In this document: positions 18,475 to 28,163 of the stretch, one piece after another
Layout of the letters: the number at the start of each line of letters is the position of its first letter
Numbering within the stretch: the stretch's first letter is position 1
DNA from: Leptospira ilyithenensis
GTDB lineage: Bacteria; Spirochaetota; Leptospiria; Leptospirales; Leptospiraceae
DNA: 64,000 nt
Direction of reading: 5' to 3'
NCBI RefSeq assembly: GCF_004771005.1
Contig: NZ_RQHV01000001.1
Location: 13,968-77,967, forward strand
The notes under the pieces: model-generated
Told to the model about the DNA's origin: nothing
Database searches by the model: none
Seen by the model: only the letters and a program-made list of their open reading frames with translations
Program-made: the position numbers and the translations under genes

Positions 18475-19461
18475 TTATTTTTTAGGTTTCTCTTCGTAAG
18501 TAGCCTTACCTTGTTCATCAAACTTCGGTACTGCGGGAACGGATTCACGTTTTGCACCTTCGGTTTCTTTGATTTGCAAGTTGGCTTCTTGTAATAGATC
18601 CAAACGTTTTGAAGTAATGAATCCGTAATTATCATCATGTTGTTCCAAAAGATCCAATGGTTTTGCATCGGGGTTTCCCGGAGGAGCTATAGCTCTTTCC
18701 ATTCTTTTGTTTTCCATAAAGTTAATCAGAGTATCTCTTACTTTCTCGTAGTTTCTTTGTTTTTCTTCATTACGAGCGTCTTTGATATCATCCAAAGAAC
18801 GATATTGGTATTCCGGCTTATCCTCATCGGGAGTTTTGGAATAAATCATCGAAAGGATCGCAAATCTTTTCGCACGTCTAAGTGTCAAAATTCCCTCTTT
18901 ATAAAGAGTTAATTTATAACGGTATTGGTGCGGGCTGGAATTGAGTCCTGTCGTATATAGATCTTCTGCGGAACGAAGGTCGCGAAATCCTAGTCGAAGG
19001 AGTGCCTTGGAAGAATTGTCATTGGAACGGATGATGGCAGGTGCCGCAGATTCCAATAGAGCCCTAGCATCTTCTATATATCTTTGAAGAGTAACTTCGT
19101 ATATGGTTTTCAATTCCCCTTGAGCACCACGCAACTGACGGAATGCGTAGGAATAATTACTTTGCAAATACCACATGTTTCCGCTAAAGTCCGTTTGGTT
19201 GGCGGCCTTGAGCATTTTGAAGTAATCGTTACTTTCCAGATTTTTTTTATCAGGTGCCGCAGTAGTTGTTCCTGCGGCAGGCGCCACCGCGTCCTCTTGG
19301 GGAGGTGAGAGGTTACTCAGACATATGTTGATAAAATTAATGTTTTCTTTATTTTCAAAAATCAAAATCCCCAAGTTTGTTTGTTCGGGGGACACAGCAC
19401 TCAAATGCGAGATGTGCAAGCTCGCAAGTGCGACAAAGAGTATAAATTTCCATTTTCCCAT
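18475..19461 (-). CDS. Exported helical protein of unknown function
   Basis: 328 residues. A signal peptide (1-22, ending HLSA) and an Ala/Thr/Pro linker (about 55-72, VAPAAGTTTAAPDK) lead into a long helical domain (about 80-300) with the segments MWYLQSNYSYAFRQLRGAQ and RYIEDARALLESAAPAIIRS. The C-terminus is Lys/Pro-rich. The layout (signal peptide, Ala-rich linker, periplasmic helical bundle) is like the Leptospira flagellar-sheath protein FcpA as I remember it, but I cannot verify similarity, so no symbol is given. It lies downstream of dapL by 52 bp and 3 bp upstream of a smaller exported helical protein. Confidence 0.78.
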   Translation of the reverse strand: MGKWKFILFVALASLHISHLSAVSPEQTNLGILIFENKENINFINICLSNLSPPQEDAVAPAAGTTTAAPDKKNLESNDYFKMLKAANQTDFSGNMWYLQSNYSYAFRQLRGAQGELKTIYEVTLQRYIEDARALLESAAPAIIRSNDNSSKALLRLGFRDLRSAEDLYTTGLNSSPHQYRYKLTLYKEGILTLRRAKRFAILSMIYSKTPDEDKPEYQYRSLDDIKDARNEEKQRNYEKVRDTLINFMENKRMERAIAPPGNPDAKPLDLLEQHDDNYGFITSKRLDLLQEANLQIKETEGAKRESVPAVPKFDEQGKATYEEKPKK

Positions 19462-19513
19462 AGCTCTACCTTGTTTACTATATCGGTGCTATGGGAAAAA
19501 CCTAGAAATTTTT

Positions 19514-20740
19514 TTAGATTTTTTGAATGCGTTCTATGGCAGAAAGCACATCTTCCCTCTTTCCGAAGGCGGAAAGTCGGAAATATCCCTCTCCAGCGGG
19601 TCCAAATCCCGATCCGGGGGTTCCTACAATCTGTGCTTTGGAAAGAAGTTCGTCAAAAAACTCCCAAGATTTCAGGTTTCTGGGAGTTTTCAGCCAAATA
19701 TAAGGAGCGTTCAGTCCTCCGAAGATTTTATAGCCGCTCGCTCCCAAACCTTCCCGGATGAGGCGCGCATTCTCCATATAATAGGAAATTTGTTCCCCGA
19801 TTTCCTTTTGGCCTTGGGCGGAAAAGACCGCTTCAGCTCCTTTTTGAGTCACATAAGAAACTCCGTTGAACTTGGTAGTATGGCGACGGCTCCAAAGGGA
19901 ATTGAAGCTGATTTCCTCTCCTTTGGATGTTTTGCCTTTCAGTTCTTTAGGAATCACAATGTAGGCGCAACGTGTGCCCGTAAACCCCGCCGTTTTGGAA
20001 AAAGAGCGAAATTCGATCGCAACTTCTTTTGCTCCTTCGATTTCATAGATGGACTTCGGAATCGTAGGATCTTGGATAAAAGACTCGTAAGCAGAATCGA
20101 AAAGAATGATGCTGCCCGATTTATGCGCAAAAGCAACCCACTCCGCCAAACGCTCTTTAGTTGCAACCATCCCGGTAGGATTGTTCGGATAACATAGATA
20201 GATGATGTCCGCCTTTTCTTTAGGAAATTCAGGTTCAAAATTGTTTGCTTCCGTTGCAGGCATATAGACAATATTTTCATAATGTCCGTGGGCATTCACT
20301 TCACCGGTTCTACCTGCCATCACATTCGTATCCACATAAACGGGATAAACCGGATCAACCACCGCTATCTTGCTATCCAATGAAAATATCTCCTGGATAT
20401 TTCCCGCATCGCATTTGGATCCGTCGGAAACAAAAACTTCATCTTCGGAAATTTTCACTCCCCGTTTTGTATAATCGTGTTCAATGATTTTATTAATTAA
20501 AAAACTGTAACCTTGTTCGGGACCATAACCATGAAATCCTCCGGGGGTTCCCATTTCTTTTGCAGCTTCCACCATCGCATTTACGATGGAAGGCACCAAA
20601 GGAAGGGTTACGTCACCGATTCCCAAACGAATGATTCGTTTGTCAGCATTTGCATCCGAATATGCCTTTACTCTTCTTCCAATCTCAGGAAATAGATAAC
20701 CTGCTTTGAGTTTTAAGTAGTTTTCATTGATCCGAGTCAT
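19514..20740 (-). CDS. dapL: LL-diaminopimelate aminotransferase
   Basis: 408 residues, the family length. A PLP-dependent class I/II aminotransferase that makes LL-diaminopimelate from tetrahydrodipicolinate in one step, supplying lysine and peptidoglycan. Diagnostic stretches: [10 protein letters not shown] near the N-terminus, [15 protein letters not shown], and the PLP lysine Lys249 in [11 protein letters not shown]. Leptospira uses this route, so it fits. The start at 20740 is preceded by GAGGAAA; it overlaps the 3' end of the upstream DUF2203 gene by 17 bp. Together with pyrB upstream it forms a compact minus-strand unit. Confidence 0.96.
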   Translation of the reverse strand: MTRINENYLKLKAGYLFPEIGRRVKAYSDANADKRIIRLGIGDVTLPLVPSIVNAMVEAAKEMGTPGGFHGYGPEQGYSFLINKIIEHDYTKRGVKISEDEVFVSDGSKCDAGNIQEIFSLDSKIAVVDPVYPVYVDTNVMAGRTGEVNAHGHYENIVYMPATEANNFEPEFPKEKADIIYLCYPNNPTGMVATKERLAEWVAFAHKSGSIILFDSAYESFIQDPTIPKSIYEIEGAKEVAIEFRSFSKTAGFTGTRCAYIVIPKELKGKTSKGEEISFNSLWSRRHTTKFNGVSYVTQKGAEAVFSAQGQKEIGEQISYYMENARLIREGLGASGYKIFGGLNAPYIWLKTPRNLKSWEFFDELLSKAQIVGTPGSGFGPAGEGYFRLSAFGKREDVLSAIERIQKI

Positions 20741-21095
20741 TTTTTTCCTCTTTCGATTCTTCAATTAATTTTCGGGAACGAAATCCGTCGTTATATCCAT
20801 GTTCGTATAACACGTCTTCTTCGCCCCAAGTCCAACAATAATAACCTTTTCCATTATCAAAATCAACGAGCCATAACCCTTTCACATCCAGATCGAGAGC
20901 TAAAATTTCATTGGACCAAGCTTGGACCAAGACGGAAATCTCGTCTTCTTTTGCTTCCAGCACATTCTCGGGAAAAACTTTGTTTCTGATTTCATCTGCA
21001 AGTTTACTGGATTTAATATAATAGTCTCTTGTAATTTCCCTTACTAAAGGAAGCACTTCTTTCGCTTCCGCCAAATTCCAGATACGTTTTGTCAT
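20724..21095 (-). CDS. DUF2203 family protein
   Basis: 123 residues from ATG 21095. N-terminus [17 protein letters not shown] and the C-terminal [20 protein letters not shown] match the DUF2203 family, in which a short helical domain is followed by a G-x-x-C-W-x-x-GE motif. Function unknown. The start is 7 bp past the pyrB stop; a longer frame would begin inside pyrB. The 3' end overlaps the dapL start by 17 bp, so translation is likely coupled. Confidence 0.82.
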   Translation of the reverse strand: MTKRIWNLAEAKEVLPLVREITRDYYIKSSKLADEIRNKVFPENVLEAKEDEISVLVQAWSNEILALDLDVKGLWLVDFDNGKGYYCWTWGEEDVLYEHGYNDGFRSRKLIEESKEEKNDSDQ

Positions 21096-21102
21096 GATAG
21101 GT

Positions 21103-22044
21103 TTATTTCTTTTCTCCGAAAGGAACACCTAAGCTCAGACAAAGAAGAGCCATCCTGACTACCACACCGTATTTCGCCTGACGGAAGTAAGCTGCATTTG
21201 GCAAGTCGTCAACGTCCGTTGACAACTCATTCACACGAGGGAGAGGATGAAGTATGGTCGTATCTTTTTTGGAAGCAAGAACCAGTTCTTTGTTCACTTT
21301 ATAGATATCTTTTAATTTTTCATATTCTTTGTGATCGGCAAATCTTTCCTCTTGGATACGGGTCACATAGGCTACGTCCGATTCCCAAAATGCTTTGATG
21401 TCCGTCGTTTCTTCCCAAGTCATGGGGAAACCGGTTAAGTTCTTTTTATAATTTTCAGGCAGTTTCAATTCCTCGGGAGAAATCAAATAGAGATGAACTT
21501 TGTAATGTCTGAGCAGATTGATCAGGGAGTGAATCGTCCTTCCATATTTTAAGTCTCCGATAAACGCGATACTTAAACCCTCGATTTTGCCTTTTTCGGA
21601 AATGATTGTGTACAAATCCAAGATCGCTTGAGTGGGATGTTGCCCTGCTCCGTCACCTGCATTGATCACAGGGATGGAAACGGCGCCTGCTGCGATTCGG
21701 GAAGACCCTTCCACAGGATGACGAATCACTGCAATGTCCGTGTATGCTTCAATCATCTTCATTGTATCATAGAGGGTTTCTCCTTTGGAGATGGAAGAGA
21801 ATTGAAACCCGACTGTGGAGACAATTCGTCCGCCTAACCTTTCCATGGCCGCTTCAAAAGAAAACCGGGTTCTGGTAGATGCCTCAAAAAAAAGAGAGGC
21901 GAGTAACTTTCCATTCAAAATGCCGAAGGCTTCCCCCGATTCGTGGAGCTTTTGCATGATTTTTGTTTTTTCGATCAGAAAATCTAAATCTTCTTTTGAG
22001 AATTGGAGGGCATCGAGAATGTTCCGGTGGGAATAAGAATACAT
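21103..22044 (-). CDS. pyrB: Aspartate carbamoyltransferase catalytic subunit
   Basis: 313 residues. Catalyses carbamoyl phosphate + aspartate to carbamoyl-aspartate, the first committed pyrimidine step. The carbamoyl-phosphate loop [15 protein letters not shown] (STRT at 56-59), [19 protein letters not shown] and HPLPRVNE are all intact. I use ATG 22044 because the N-terminus then matches the family ([15 protein letters not shown]); an in-frame TTG at 22065 would add seven residues. No ribosome-binding site is clear for either. No pyrI is adjacent. Divergent from the thioesterase gene. Confidence 0.96.
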   Translation of the reverse strand: MYSYSHRNILDALQFSKEDLDFLIEKTKIMQKLHESGEAFGILNGKLLASLFFEASTRTRFSFEAAMERLGGRIVSTVGFQFSSISKGETLYDTMKMIEAYTDIAVIRHPVEGSSRIAAGAVSIPVINAGDGAGQHPTQAILDLYTIISEKGKIEGLSIAFIGDLKYGRTIHSLINLLRHYKVHLYLISPEELKLPENYKKNLTGFPMTWEETTDIKAFWESDVAYVTRIQEERFADHKEYEKLKDIYKVNKELVLASKKDTTILHPLPRVNELSTDVDDLPNAAYFRQAKYGVVVRMALLCLSLGVPFGEKK

Positions 22045-22112
22045 ATGGCGGAAATCTTTTACCAAGGGTTTTTGGTATCGAATAAATCGAAAACAAAATT
22101 TTACTGGTCAGT

Positions 22113-22535
22113 ATGTCCGACCAGATTTTGACCAAAATTGCTTCCATGGACCTAGTGACCCAACACCTAGTCCAGCCAGACGATCTAAATTACCACAACA
22201 ACCTATTTGGGGGTAAAATGCTCTCCTGGATCGATGAGGGAATGGCGATGTTTGCCATGATGAAAATCAATTATACGAATATTGTCACCGTAAGCATGGA
22301 CAATGTAGTGTTTCGCTCCCCCGCACGCGCAGGAGACATTATCCAAATTTATGGCAAAATCATCAAAACGGGAAAATCCTCGGTCACGGTCAAAACACTC
22401 GCGATCTCCAACAACCCGCAAACGGGAAAATTGGCCGAAGTGATCGAAAGTGAAATCAGCTATGTTTGTTTGGATGACAAAGGAAAACCCTACTTCCATT
22501 TTCGAAATTTCAAAATCCAGAGCGAAAAGCCATAA
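22113..22535 (+). CDS. Acyl-CoA thioesterase (hotdog fold, YciA/BFIT type)
   Basis: 140 residues, a single hotdog domain. The motif LNYHNNLFGGKMLSWIDEGMAM is the thioesterase helix with the conserved N-x-x-GG and the Asp (IDEG) used in catalysis; TVSMDNVVFRSPARAGD follows as the substrate-binding strand. It hydrolyses acyl-CoA esters in the cytosol; chain-length preference unknown. Divergent from pyrB by 68 bp. A copy of the 140-bp dispersed repeat begins 4 nt after its stop codon. Confidence 0.92.
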   Translation: MSDQILTKIASMDLVTQHLVQPDDLNYHNNLFGGKMLSWIDEGMAMFAMMKINYTNIVTVSMDNVVFRSPARAGDIIQIYGKIIKTGKSSVTVKTLAISNNPQTGKLAEVIESEISYVCLDDKGKPYFHFRNFKIQSEKP

Positions 22536-22538
22536 GCC

Positions 22539-22684
22539 AAAAAGGCGAACTTATTTCAAAAAAAAATCCGGGAAGCTGAAAGAAACAGGAAAGAACGCAT
22601 AATGTGTGCTATTTGGAGCGCATTGGGTGGCGGGTGGTTAACACCCCACCCAATGTCGATAGGGCGGGGATAGTATTCTAAAAA
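22539..22684 (+). repeat. Dispersed ~140-bp repeat, copy A
   Basis: Starts with AAAAAGGCGAAC, carries a hairpin at 22621-22655 (10-bp arms CATTGGGTGG / CCACCCAATG, with a nested GGTG/CACC stem), then AGGGCGGGGA and TTCTAAAA. The same four blocks occur in the same order at 49982-50121, and the first two at 52311-52416. The distance from GAAC to CATTGGGTGG is 74, 74 and 73 nt in the three copies. No gene is visible within it. Confidence 0.8.
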
Positions 22685-22938
22685 CCCCTCCCCCACGCCA
22701 GGGATCGCAGCGGAAATCCTTTCCCGAAGGGAAAGATTTGGAGCGAAGAGCCCGGTCGGGAACTAAAATCCCATCCGGCTCCATCTAACATATCCGAGGC
22801 GCCCACCAAACAAAAAACTGTTTACTATTCTATTCTTAAAAACAGATGAGGTGGTTCCGGCGGTGACTTGAAACACATCTTTGGATTAACGTGAGTTTTA
22901 AAAAGTTAGTTGGTTAAAGATTTACGTGCTCCTTGATT

Positions 22939-23074
22939 AGACTTGCAAGCAAGTCTGTGAATTTGGACTACCGCATTCGCTTGCCGTCCAATTCACATTC
23001 TCGCTTCCTATGGGTCGCTGCGAATGACCATTGATAGTCGAGTTCGCCCGTCGTAACACGGAGGTTACGCGGGC
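22939..23074. repeat. Cluster of three hairpins including a REP-like element
   Basis: Three inverted repeats follow each other: AGACTTGC-aa-GCAAGTCT (22939-22956); GTGAATTTGGAC paired with GTCCAATTCAC (22957-22996, one bulge); and GCCCG-T-CGTAAC-acggag-GTTACG-CGGGC (23046-23074). Between them, 22998-23019 is an inverted copy of the repeat at 39675-39694. The CGTAAC/GTTACG hairpin recurs in opposite orientation at 63819-63836. Confidence 0.75.
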
Positions 23075-23100
23075 AGGAGCGTGGCAAGCGTAGCGCTCGC

Positions 23101-23697
23101 TTAGCCGACCCATTTGGGATACAATTCAGAATCCACACCTAACAGATTAAATATCCTGCCGGAAATAAAATCCCCCAGATCATCGAGGGTTTTCGGTATT
23201 TGATAAAATCCGGGTGAAGCTGGCAGTATGATTGCACCCGCTTCGTCCAGAGACAATAGATTGCGAAGGTGGACCCGATTGTAGGGGGTCTCTCTCGGTA
23301 CTACAATGAGTCTTCTTCTTTCTTTCAAACTCACATCGGCCGCGCGTTCGATCAGATTTTCCGTCAAACCAGCGTTTATCGAGGCAATTGTTTTCATACT
23401 ACACGGAACAACTACCATCGCATCCCATACATTGGAGCCGCTTGCTATATCGGAACCTATATCGTGAAAATTGCGAATGTGAAATTTATGTTTTAGTTCG
23501 GGTTTCCATTTAGTTTGGATAAAATCCAAAACATCCTCAGGTTTGGAAACGGAGGTTTCGTATTCTTCGGAAAAAATCCGAAGCGAAGGCGGACTGACAA
23601 TAAAATAGGATTCGCCGGGGATTTCGGAAAGAGCTCGCAAAAACCTTGCAGCGTAGATCGAACCGCTTGCCCCTGCCAATGCGACAACTAACTTCAC
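23101..23697 (-). CDS. ubiX: Flavin prenyltransferase UbiX
   Basis: 198 residues, family length. N-terminal [15 protein letters not shown] is the FMN-binding flavoprotein loop; [12 protein letters not shown] and [16 protein letters not shown] carry the conserved Ser, Arg and Tyr around the dimethylallyl site. It makes prenylated FMN for a UbiD-type decarboxylase; no ubiD lies in the window. The GTG start overlaps the UbiA stop by 4 bp (GTGA), so the pair works in quinone (most likely menaquinone) synthesis. Confidence 0.94.
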   Translation of the reverse strand: MKLVVALAGASGSIYAARFLRALSEIPGESYFIVSPPSLRIFSEEYETSVSKPEDVLDFIQTKWKPELKHKFHIRNFHDIGSDIASGSNVWDAMVVVPCSMKTIASINAGLTENLIERAADVSLKERRRLIVVPRETPYNRVHLRNLLSLDEAGAIILPASPGFYQIPKTLDDLGDFISGRIFNLLGVDSELYPKWVG

Positions 23698-24605
23698 TTA
23701 AATGAAATTCCGGAAGAAAGTTTGATTAAAAATTCGGACCATTTGTCAATCAAAATGGCAAAGAACAACACAACACTGATCCAAGAGTTGATTTGATAAA
23801 ACCGGGGAGGAAGTTCTTTGGAACGGTGATTCCAGGAAAGTCTATGTTCGTAAAACAGCAAAAATGCGATGATAGAAAGAACCAAGTAGTATAAAATTCC
23901 AAGCTCAGCAAACCTTCCGGCAAAACTGAATCCGAAAAGAGAAAGCACATGCAGAATAACGGCAATAATGCGGGATTTTTTTTCGCCGAACTGGGAAGGA
24001 ATGGAATGCAAACCTTCCTTCGCATCGAAATCCGCATCCTGGATGGCATACAGAATATCAAAGGCTGAAATATGAAAAAGCAGCCCCAAAGAAAACAGGA
24101 TGGGAATCGTATCTATACTTTCCGTCATCGCAATCCAGGCACCGAGAGGGGCGAGGGAAATGGCAAGACCCAAAACCAAATGACAAAAAAGAGTAAACCT
24201 TTTGGTCAAAGAATATAGAAACAAAACAAATAAAGCCGGAAAGGATAATAAGAATGCCAGCTTATTGATAAAAAAACTGGAGAAGATAAATATAAATGCT
24301 GAAAGACCAATGAAAAGAAGTGCCGAGAGTTTGGAAATTTTTCCGGAAGGGATCTCTCTTTTTTCCGTCCGGGGATTTCTTTCATCGATTTCCGCATCCA
24401 CATAACGGTTAAATCCCATTGCAGCACTACGGGCACTCACCATACAGATAACGATCAGAAGTCCTATGCGAATCAAATCCACTGTTTCAAGAGGGGACTG
24501 TAAGTACGCCAAGATAAAAGAGATTCCCGCAAAAGGGAGGGCAAAAAGAGTGTGAGAGAGTTTAACCATTTGTCCGTAGAGAATAATATTTTTAAAGATG
24601 TTCAT
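23694..24605 (-). CDS. UbiA-family prenyltransferase (quinone biosynthesis)
   Basis: 303 residues with eight or nine hydrophobic helices. The two Asp-rich motifs that hold the prenyl diphosphate through Mg are present: [15 protein letters not shown] and [14 protein letters not shown]. It attaches a polyprenyl chain to an aromatic acid in the inner membrane. The 4-bp overlap with ubiX suggests a joint role in menaquinone synthesis, as with MqnP in futalosine-pathway organisms; ubiquinone synthesis would be unexpected in Leptospira. The exact aromatic substrate is inferred. Confidence 0.92.
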   Translation of the reverse strand: MNIFKNIILYGQMVKLSHTLFALPFAGISFILAYLQSPLETVDLIRIGLLIVICMVSARSAAMGFNRYVDAEIDERNPRTEKREIPSGKISKLSALLFIGLSAFIFIFSSFFINKLAFLLSFPALFVLFLYSLTKRFTLFCHLVLGLAISLAPLGAWIAMTESIDTIPILFSLGLLFHISAFDILYAIQDADFDAKEGLHSIPSQFGEKKSRIIAVILHVLSLFGFSFAGRFAELGILYYLVLSIIAFLLFYEHRLSWNHRSKELPPRFYQINSWISVVLFFAILIDKWSEFLIKLSSGISFK

Positions 24606-24701
24606 GGCAGGAGACTAACGTGCCCATTCCTTAGACTGTTTTTAGATTTTTTGGTTCATTTGAGGACCAATTCAACCGTTCTATTCCATAGAGTCCCATC
24701 A

Positions 24702-25520
24702 ATGAAGATACTTATTCTAGCACTTTTTTTCCTATCTCTGTCTTTTCCTCTCTTCAGTCATCCTTCCGAAGCGGATTTACCCATCAAAATCTTCTTTCAC
24801 TGTGGAAAGGACGCTCATACCCAAATGAACCGGGAGGGCAGAGGTGGACTCGGCGCCATCCTCCAATGGGTAGAATCGGAGAAGTTGGATTATAAAAAGA
24901 AAAACGGGAAAGCTTACTTGTTATTTCCTTTCCTGGACAAAAACGATAAAAAACTGAAAAACTATCCTTATGACGGTTACCAAGAGGAAAAACAATCCGT
25001 AATCGAAACCGGACCCGTTAAACTTGGATTAGGTTACCTTTCTTCTTTCGCCAAGCTGGAAGATTATTTTGATTACGACGGTTGGATTTATTTTGTAAAA
25101 GAGTCGGAAGAGATCCTTCTTGCTACTACTGAATTTCCAAAAGACCCGAACTTCCCCATATTTTTACTAGGAGAACCTGGCAAACGCGCCAATTTCAGAT
25201 ACCTTGCTAATGTACATCAAATTACCTGTCCGAATGATTTCGGAAAATTGGGAAGTTTGGAACTTTATTTTCGCAAAAGGAATTTAATCCGAATTCATCA
25301 CGAGGTGGTTTCAGTCAACTTGGAAGATCGCAATCGCTCTTGGAGAAAAAAACACGAATCCGTAAAGGAAGAAGAACTACCGGTTGCTACTGTCAGTCAA
25401 CAGAATACGAAGGGCAAATCTTCGAAAGACAGCAAGTCGAACACTCCGTACGCCTCGCTTGGCAATTCTTACGACCGAGAAATATCAGGTACAGAGAAAG
25501 GTTTCTCCAATACTCCTTAG
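24702..25520 (+). CDS. Exported protein of unknown function
   Basis: 272 residues from ATG 24702. Signal peptide MKILILALFFLSLSFPLFS (1-19). The mature part is a compact alpha/beta region to about residue 210 (for example ADLPIKIFFHCGKDAHTQMN), followed by a polar, low-complexity tail (about 215-272, KGKSSKDSKSNTPYASLGNS). The last 128 nt lie antisense to the 3' end of nth, which codes for its iron-sulphur domain. The tail may therefore be a run-on extension. An earlier frame opening at 24552 would overlap ubiA and lack a signal. Family unknown. Confidence 0.7.
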   Translation: MKILILALFFLSLSFPLFSHPSEADLPIKIFFHCGKDAHTQMNREGRGGLGAILQWVESEKLDYKKKNGKAYLLFPFLDKNDKKLKNYPYDGYQEEKQSVIETGPVKLGLGYLSSFAKLEDYFDYDGWIYFVKESEEILLATTEFPKDPNFPIFLLGEPGKRANFRYLANVHQITCPNDFGKLGSLELYFRKRNLIRIHHEVVSVNLEDRNRSWRKKHESVKEEELPVATVSQQNTKGKSSKDSKSNTPYASLGNSYDREISGTEKGFSNTP

Positions 25521-26046
25521 GAATCAATTCCATCATTTCTCTTTCGATTTTGACTGGGTCGCTAGCCTCGGTTAAACCAATTTTTTTTGTCAGTCGTTTG
25601 ACATGGGTATCGACTACAAAACCCTCCGAAATTCCATAGAGCTCGCTTAACACTACATTGGCGGTCTTTCGGCCGAACCCAGGCAGAAGAATCGCCTCTT
25701 CCAAAGTCCTGGGAATCACTCCTCCGAATTTGGAAACGAGCATTCTCGCAAAACCTTGTATGTTTTTGGCCTTGTTATGATAAAAGCCTGTGGAAAAAAT
25801 TTTCTTTTCTATATCTACAAGCTCCGCCTTGGCGAAAGACTCCAGACTCGTAAATGTTTTGAATAATTCCGGTGTGACCTCATTGACTCTTGCATCGGTG
25901 CACTGCGCCGACAATATGACTGCGATCGCAAGCTCATGAGGTTGTGAATAGGTAAGCGGAGTTTCCACCACACCAAACTCGTCGGATAACAGGCTGTATA
26001 GATTTTGAATGAATTCGGGAGAAGGTCTTTTCCTGGCCTTTTTCAT
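25393..26046 (-). CDS. nth: Endonuclease III
   Basis: 217 residues. A bifunctional DNA N-glycosylase/AP lyase that removes oxidised pyrimidines. Helix-hairpin-helix LPGFGRKTAN (121-130) with catalytic Lys127, and Asp146 in VDTHV. The [4Fe-4S] cluster ligands follow the expected C-x6-C-x2-C-x5-C spacing: Cys195, 202, 205 and 211. Its 3' end overlaps the convergent exported-protein gene by 128 bp, which is long for two protein-coding genes. Confidence 0.96.
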   Translation of the reverse strand: MKKARKRPSPEFIQNLYSLLSDEFGVVETPLTYSQPHELAIAVILSAQCTDARVNEVTPELFKTFTSLESFAKAELVDIEKKIFSTGFYHNKAKNIQGFARMLVSKFGGVIPRTLEEAILLPGFGRKTANVVLSELYGISEGFVVDTHVKRLTKKIGLTEASDPVKIEREMMELIPKEYWRNLSLYLIFLGRKNCQARRTECSTCCLSKICPSYSVD

Positions 26047-26067
26047 AAGACCAGGTTAGATAAAAAA

Positions 26068-26364
26068 CTATTTTGCGGAAGAAACTTTTGCAGCGGCAGC
26101 AGAACCAACGCCGATATATTTTTTAGGCTCGATTGCTTTGATGTCTCCGCCATGGTCTTTGATCGCATTCTTGAGACCTTTTTTGCGCAAAGTTCTAAGT
26201 GCACGTGTGGAAATTTTCACACGAACCCATCTGTTCTCGTCTTCTAAAAAAATCTTCTTAGTAATAACGTTGACCTTCCAAATACGACGGTCTTTTTTAT
26301 GTGAGTGGGATACGTTATTCCCCGCAGTCGTTCCTTTTCCAGTTACAACACATCTTCTTGCCAT
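26068..26364 (-). CDS. rpmB: 50S ribosomal protein L28
   Basis: 98 residues. N-terminus [20 protein letters not shown] and [19 protein letters not shown] are diagnostic. A short Ala-rich C-terminal tail ([12 protein letters not shown]) is slightly longer than usual. No zinc-ribbon CxxC pair is present (a single Cys), so this is the zinc-free type. Located 21 bp upstream of nth on the same strand. Confidence 0.96.
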   Translation of the reverse strand: MARRCVVTGKGTTAGNNVSHSHKKDRRIWKVNVITKKIFLEDENRWVRVKISTRALRTLRKKGLKNAIKDHGGDIKAIEPKKYIGVGSAAAAKVSSAK

Positions 26365-26384
26365 ATGATTTCCCTTTGCTTTCG

Positions 26385-27158
26385 CTATGATTTTGTACCC
26401 AATTTTTGGGTCAATTCCAAACGAATCTTTTCTTGGAAGAAGCGGAATGCTTCTTCCGGAGTATTTGCATAAGAAAAAAGATCAAGATCATCTTCATTGA
26501 TAAGCCCATATTCCGCAAGAACGGGGAAATTCACCACTTTATCCCAAAATTCCTTTCCGTATAACAAGATGGGAATTTTCGTTTTTTTCTCGGTTTGCAC
26601 CAAGGTCAAAACTTCAAACAATTCATCGAAGGTCCCAAAACCACCAGGAAAAGCAACAATCCCCCGGCAATGTTTCATAAACCAAAGTTTTCTCATAAAG
26701 AAGTAATGGTATTCAAAAGAAAGTTTGGGGCTGGCATAAGGATTTGCGTGCTGCTCAAAAGGAAGTGCGATATTCAACGCGATGGACTCTCCACCGGCAT
26801 CGGATGCCCCTCGGTTTCCCGCTTCCATAATCCCAGGCCCTCCTCCCGTAGAGATAAATAGTTTTCTACCGGGAAATTCACTGTCAAAATGATTGCCCCA
26901 ATCGGAAAGAAGTCTCGAAAATTCCACTGCTTCTTCATAGTATTTCACCAAAGGAAGAAGTCCTTTGTGTAAGGAACCGTTTGCATTTTTTTTGCCTTCC
27001 GGGCTGGGAATGCGCGCCGAACCAAAAATAACAACAGTGTCCGTTACCCCATGTCGGATGAACTCTGCCTTTGGGTGCAGATATTCCGATAAAATACGAA
27101 GGGATCCGGCATCGTCTCCCCATAAAAAATCTTTGTTTTCAAAGGCTAATGTTGTCAT
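26385..27158 (-). CDS. LOG/TIGR00730 family Rossmann-fold protein
   Basis: 257 residues from ATG 27158, which has AGGAG 5 nt upstream; a longer frame opening at 27260 would cross the divergent neighbour's start. Motifs: [27 protein letters not shown] and [20 protein letters not shown]. The PGGxGTxxE signature marks the LOG (lysine-decarboxylase-like) family, whose members cleave nucleoside 5'-monophosphates (cytokinin-activating phosphoribohydrolases or general nucleotide hydrolases). Physiological substrate unknown. Next to rpmB. Confidence 0.9.
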   Translation of the reverse strand: MTTLAFENKDFLWGDDAGSLRILSEYLHPKAEFIRHGVTDTVVIFGSARIPSPEGKKNANGSLHKGLLPLVKYYEEAVEFSRLLSDWGNHFDSEFPGRKLFISTGGGPGIMEAGNRGASDAGGESIALNIALPFEQHANPYASPKLSFEYHYFFMRKLWFMKHCRGIVAFPGGFGTFDELFEVLTLVQTEKKTKIPILLYGKEFWDKVVNFPVLAEYGLINEDDLDLFSYANTPEEAFRFFQEKIRLELTQKLGTKS

Positions 27159-27194
27159 TCTGCTCCTAAGATCGGCGATTTCCCATACTAAAAG

Positions 27195-28163
27195 ATGAAA
27201 ATCCTTCATAAATTGATTAAATTCGGAAAAGGCGTAAAATTCAAAATAGAAAGCCAACAAATAGAAGTTAGTTTCTACACTGATTCCGTTCCTTTAAGCG
27301 AAAAAGATCTGAAACAAAGGTTCGCAGAAGAATGGGACGATTTTTCCGAAAAGAATCTTTTCCATTTCATAAGCTTTGATTGGAAAATCCATCCCAAACC
27401 TATAGGAAAAAGTCAAATCGAACTTTATGGAACTCGAAAGCTGGATTCATTCTCAAAATTTCATTATCTTTTATTTCCCAATCACTATATAGGCCGGGAA
27501 AGGATTCATTTAAAGGAAAAAGCAAATTTATTTCTGGGAATTCCCCCGAAGGCATCTGCGAATAAAAAATTCATAAAAGATAAAATCCATAATCTTTTCC
27601 GTACTCCCAGAAGGATCTTTTGGAAAGAAATTTCTTTCCAAAAATTTGAAATCCCAAAATCGGAAACTCATTCATTTTCAAATGCCGACTTTCTTCCCCT
27701 TCTGAAAGAAGGCCAAATGACTCTCATTGTCAAATGGGCAAGACTTACCCGGATTTCCTATCTATTGAAACTGACGACTTTTGACAGGCCCTCTCCATTG
27801 GTTGGAGAAATATTTTTGAAATCCAGAAGGAAATTTGCGGAAGGAAGTTTTGGCGAGTCCTGTTTTGTTTCTTTGGGTTATTTTTTGCCTAATGAGAAAG
27901 ATAATTATTTTCTTTCCTACTGGGGTCTAACACCGGTTATTGATAAAGAGTGGCAGCAGTATGCAATGCCGCAAAACCTGAATGAAACGGAAGACCTGGA
28001 TTTTTACGGCCTTACGCAAGACATTTGGTTCGGGCAAATTCTGATCTCCAAAGGAATCAAATTCAAAAAGAAAAAGAATTTAGTCTTTGTCACTGAGGCT
28101 TCCGAAGTCTGCAATTCCGGTTATGAAAAAATATTTTTGGAATCTACATGGGAACTTTTTTAA
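27195..28163 (+). CDS. Uncharacterised protein
   Basis: 322 residues, no signal peptide or membrane segment, very rich in Lys, Phe and Ser. No known domain recognised. Stretches such as GEIFLKSRRKFAEGSFGES look like regular alpha/beta structure, so it is probably a real folded protein rather than noise. Divergent from the LOG-family gene by 36 bp; its last 4 bp overlap the convergent small helix-turn-helix gene. Confidence 0.65.
   Translation: MKILHKLIKFGKGVKFKIESQQIEVSFYTDSVPLSEKDLKQRFAEEWDDFSEKNLFHFISFDWKIHPKPIGKSQIELYGTRKLDSFSKFHYLLFPNHYIGRERIHLKEKANLFLGIPPKASANKKFIKDKIHNLFRTPRRIFWKEISFQKFEIPKSETHSFSNADFLPLLKEGQMTLIVKWARLTRISYLLKLTTFDRPSPLVGEIFLKSRRKFAEGSFGESCFVSLGYFLPNEKDNYFLSYWGLTPVIDKEWQQYAMPQNLNETEDLDFYGLTQDIWFGQILISKGIKFKKKKNLVFVTEASEVCNSGYEKIFLESTWELF

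Larger units (their letters stand above)
22536..23100. other. 565-bp non-coding gap filled with repeats and hairpins
   Basis: No convincing gene. It holds repeat copy A, then a hairpin CTTTCCC-gaa-GGGAAAG (22719-22735), an unremarkable stretch (about 22780-22920), and a chain of inverted repeats from 22939 to 23074 listed separately. Arrangement: plus-strand thioesterase on the left, 3' end of ubiX on the right, so both flanking genes end here and transcript termination or mRNA 3'-end protection is a possible role. Confidence 0.75.

Noticed and set aside
22065..22113. Possible pyrimidine-type attenuator or riboswitch upstream of pyrB
   Set aside because: The 68-bp divergent gap with the thioesterase gene is too short and shows no hairpin or T-run.
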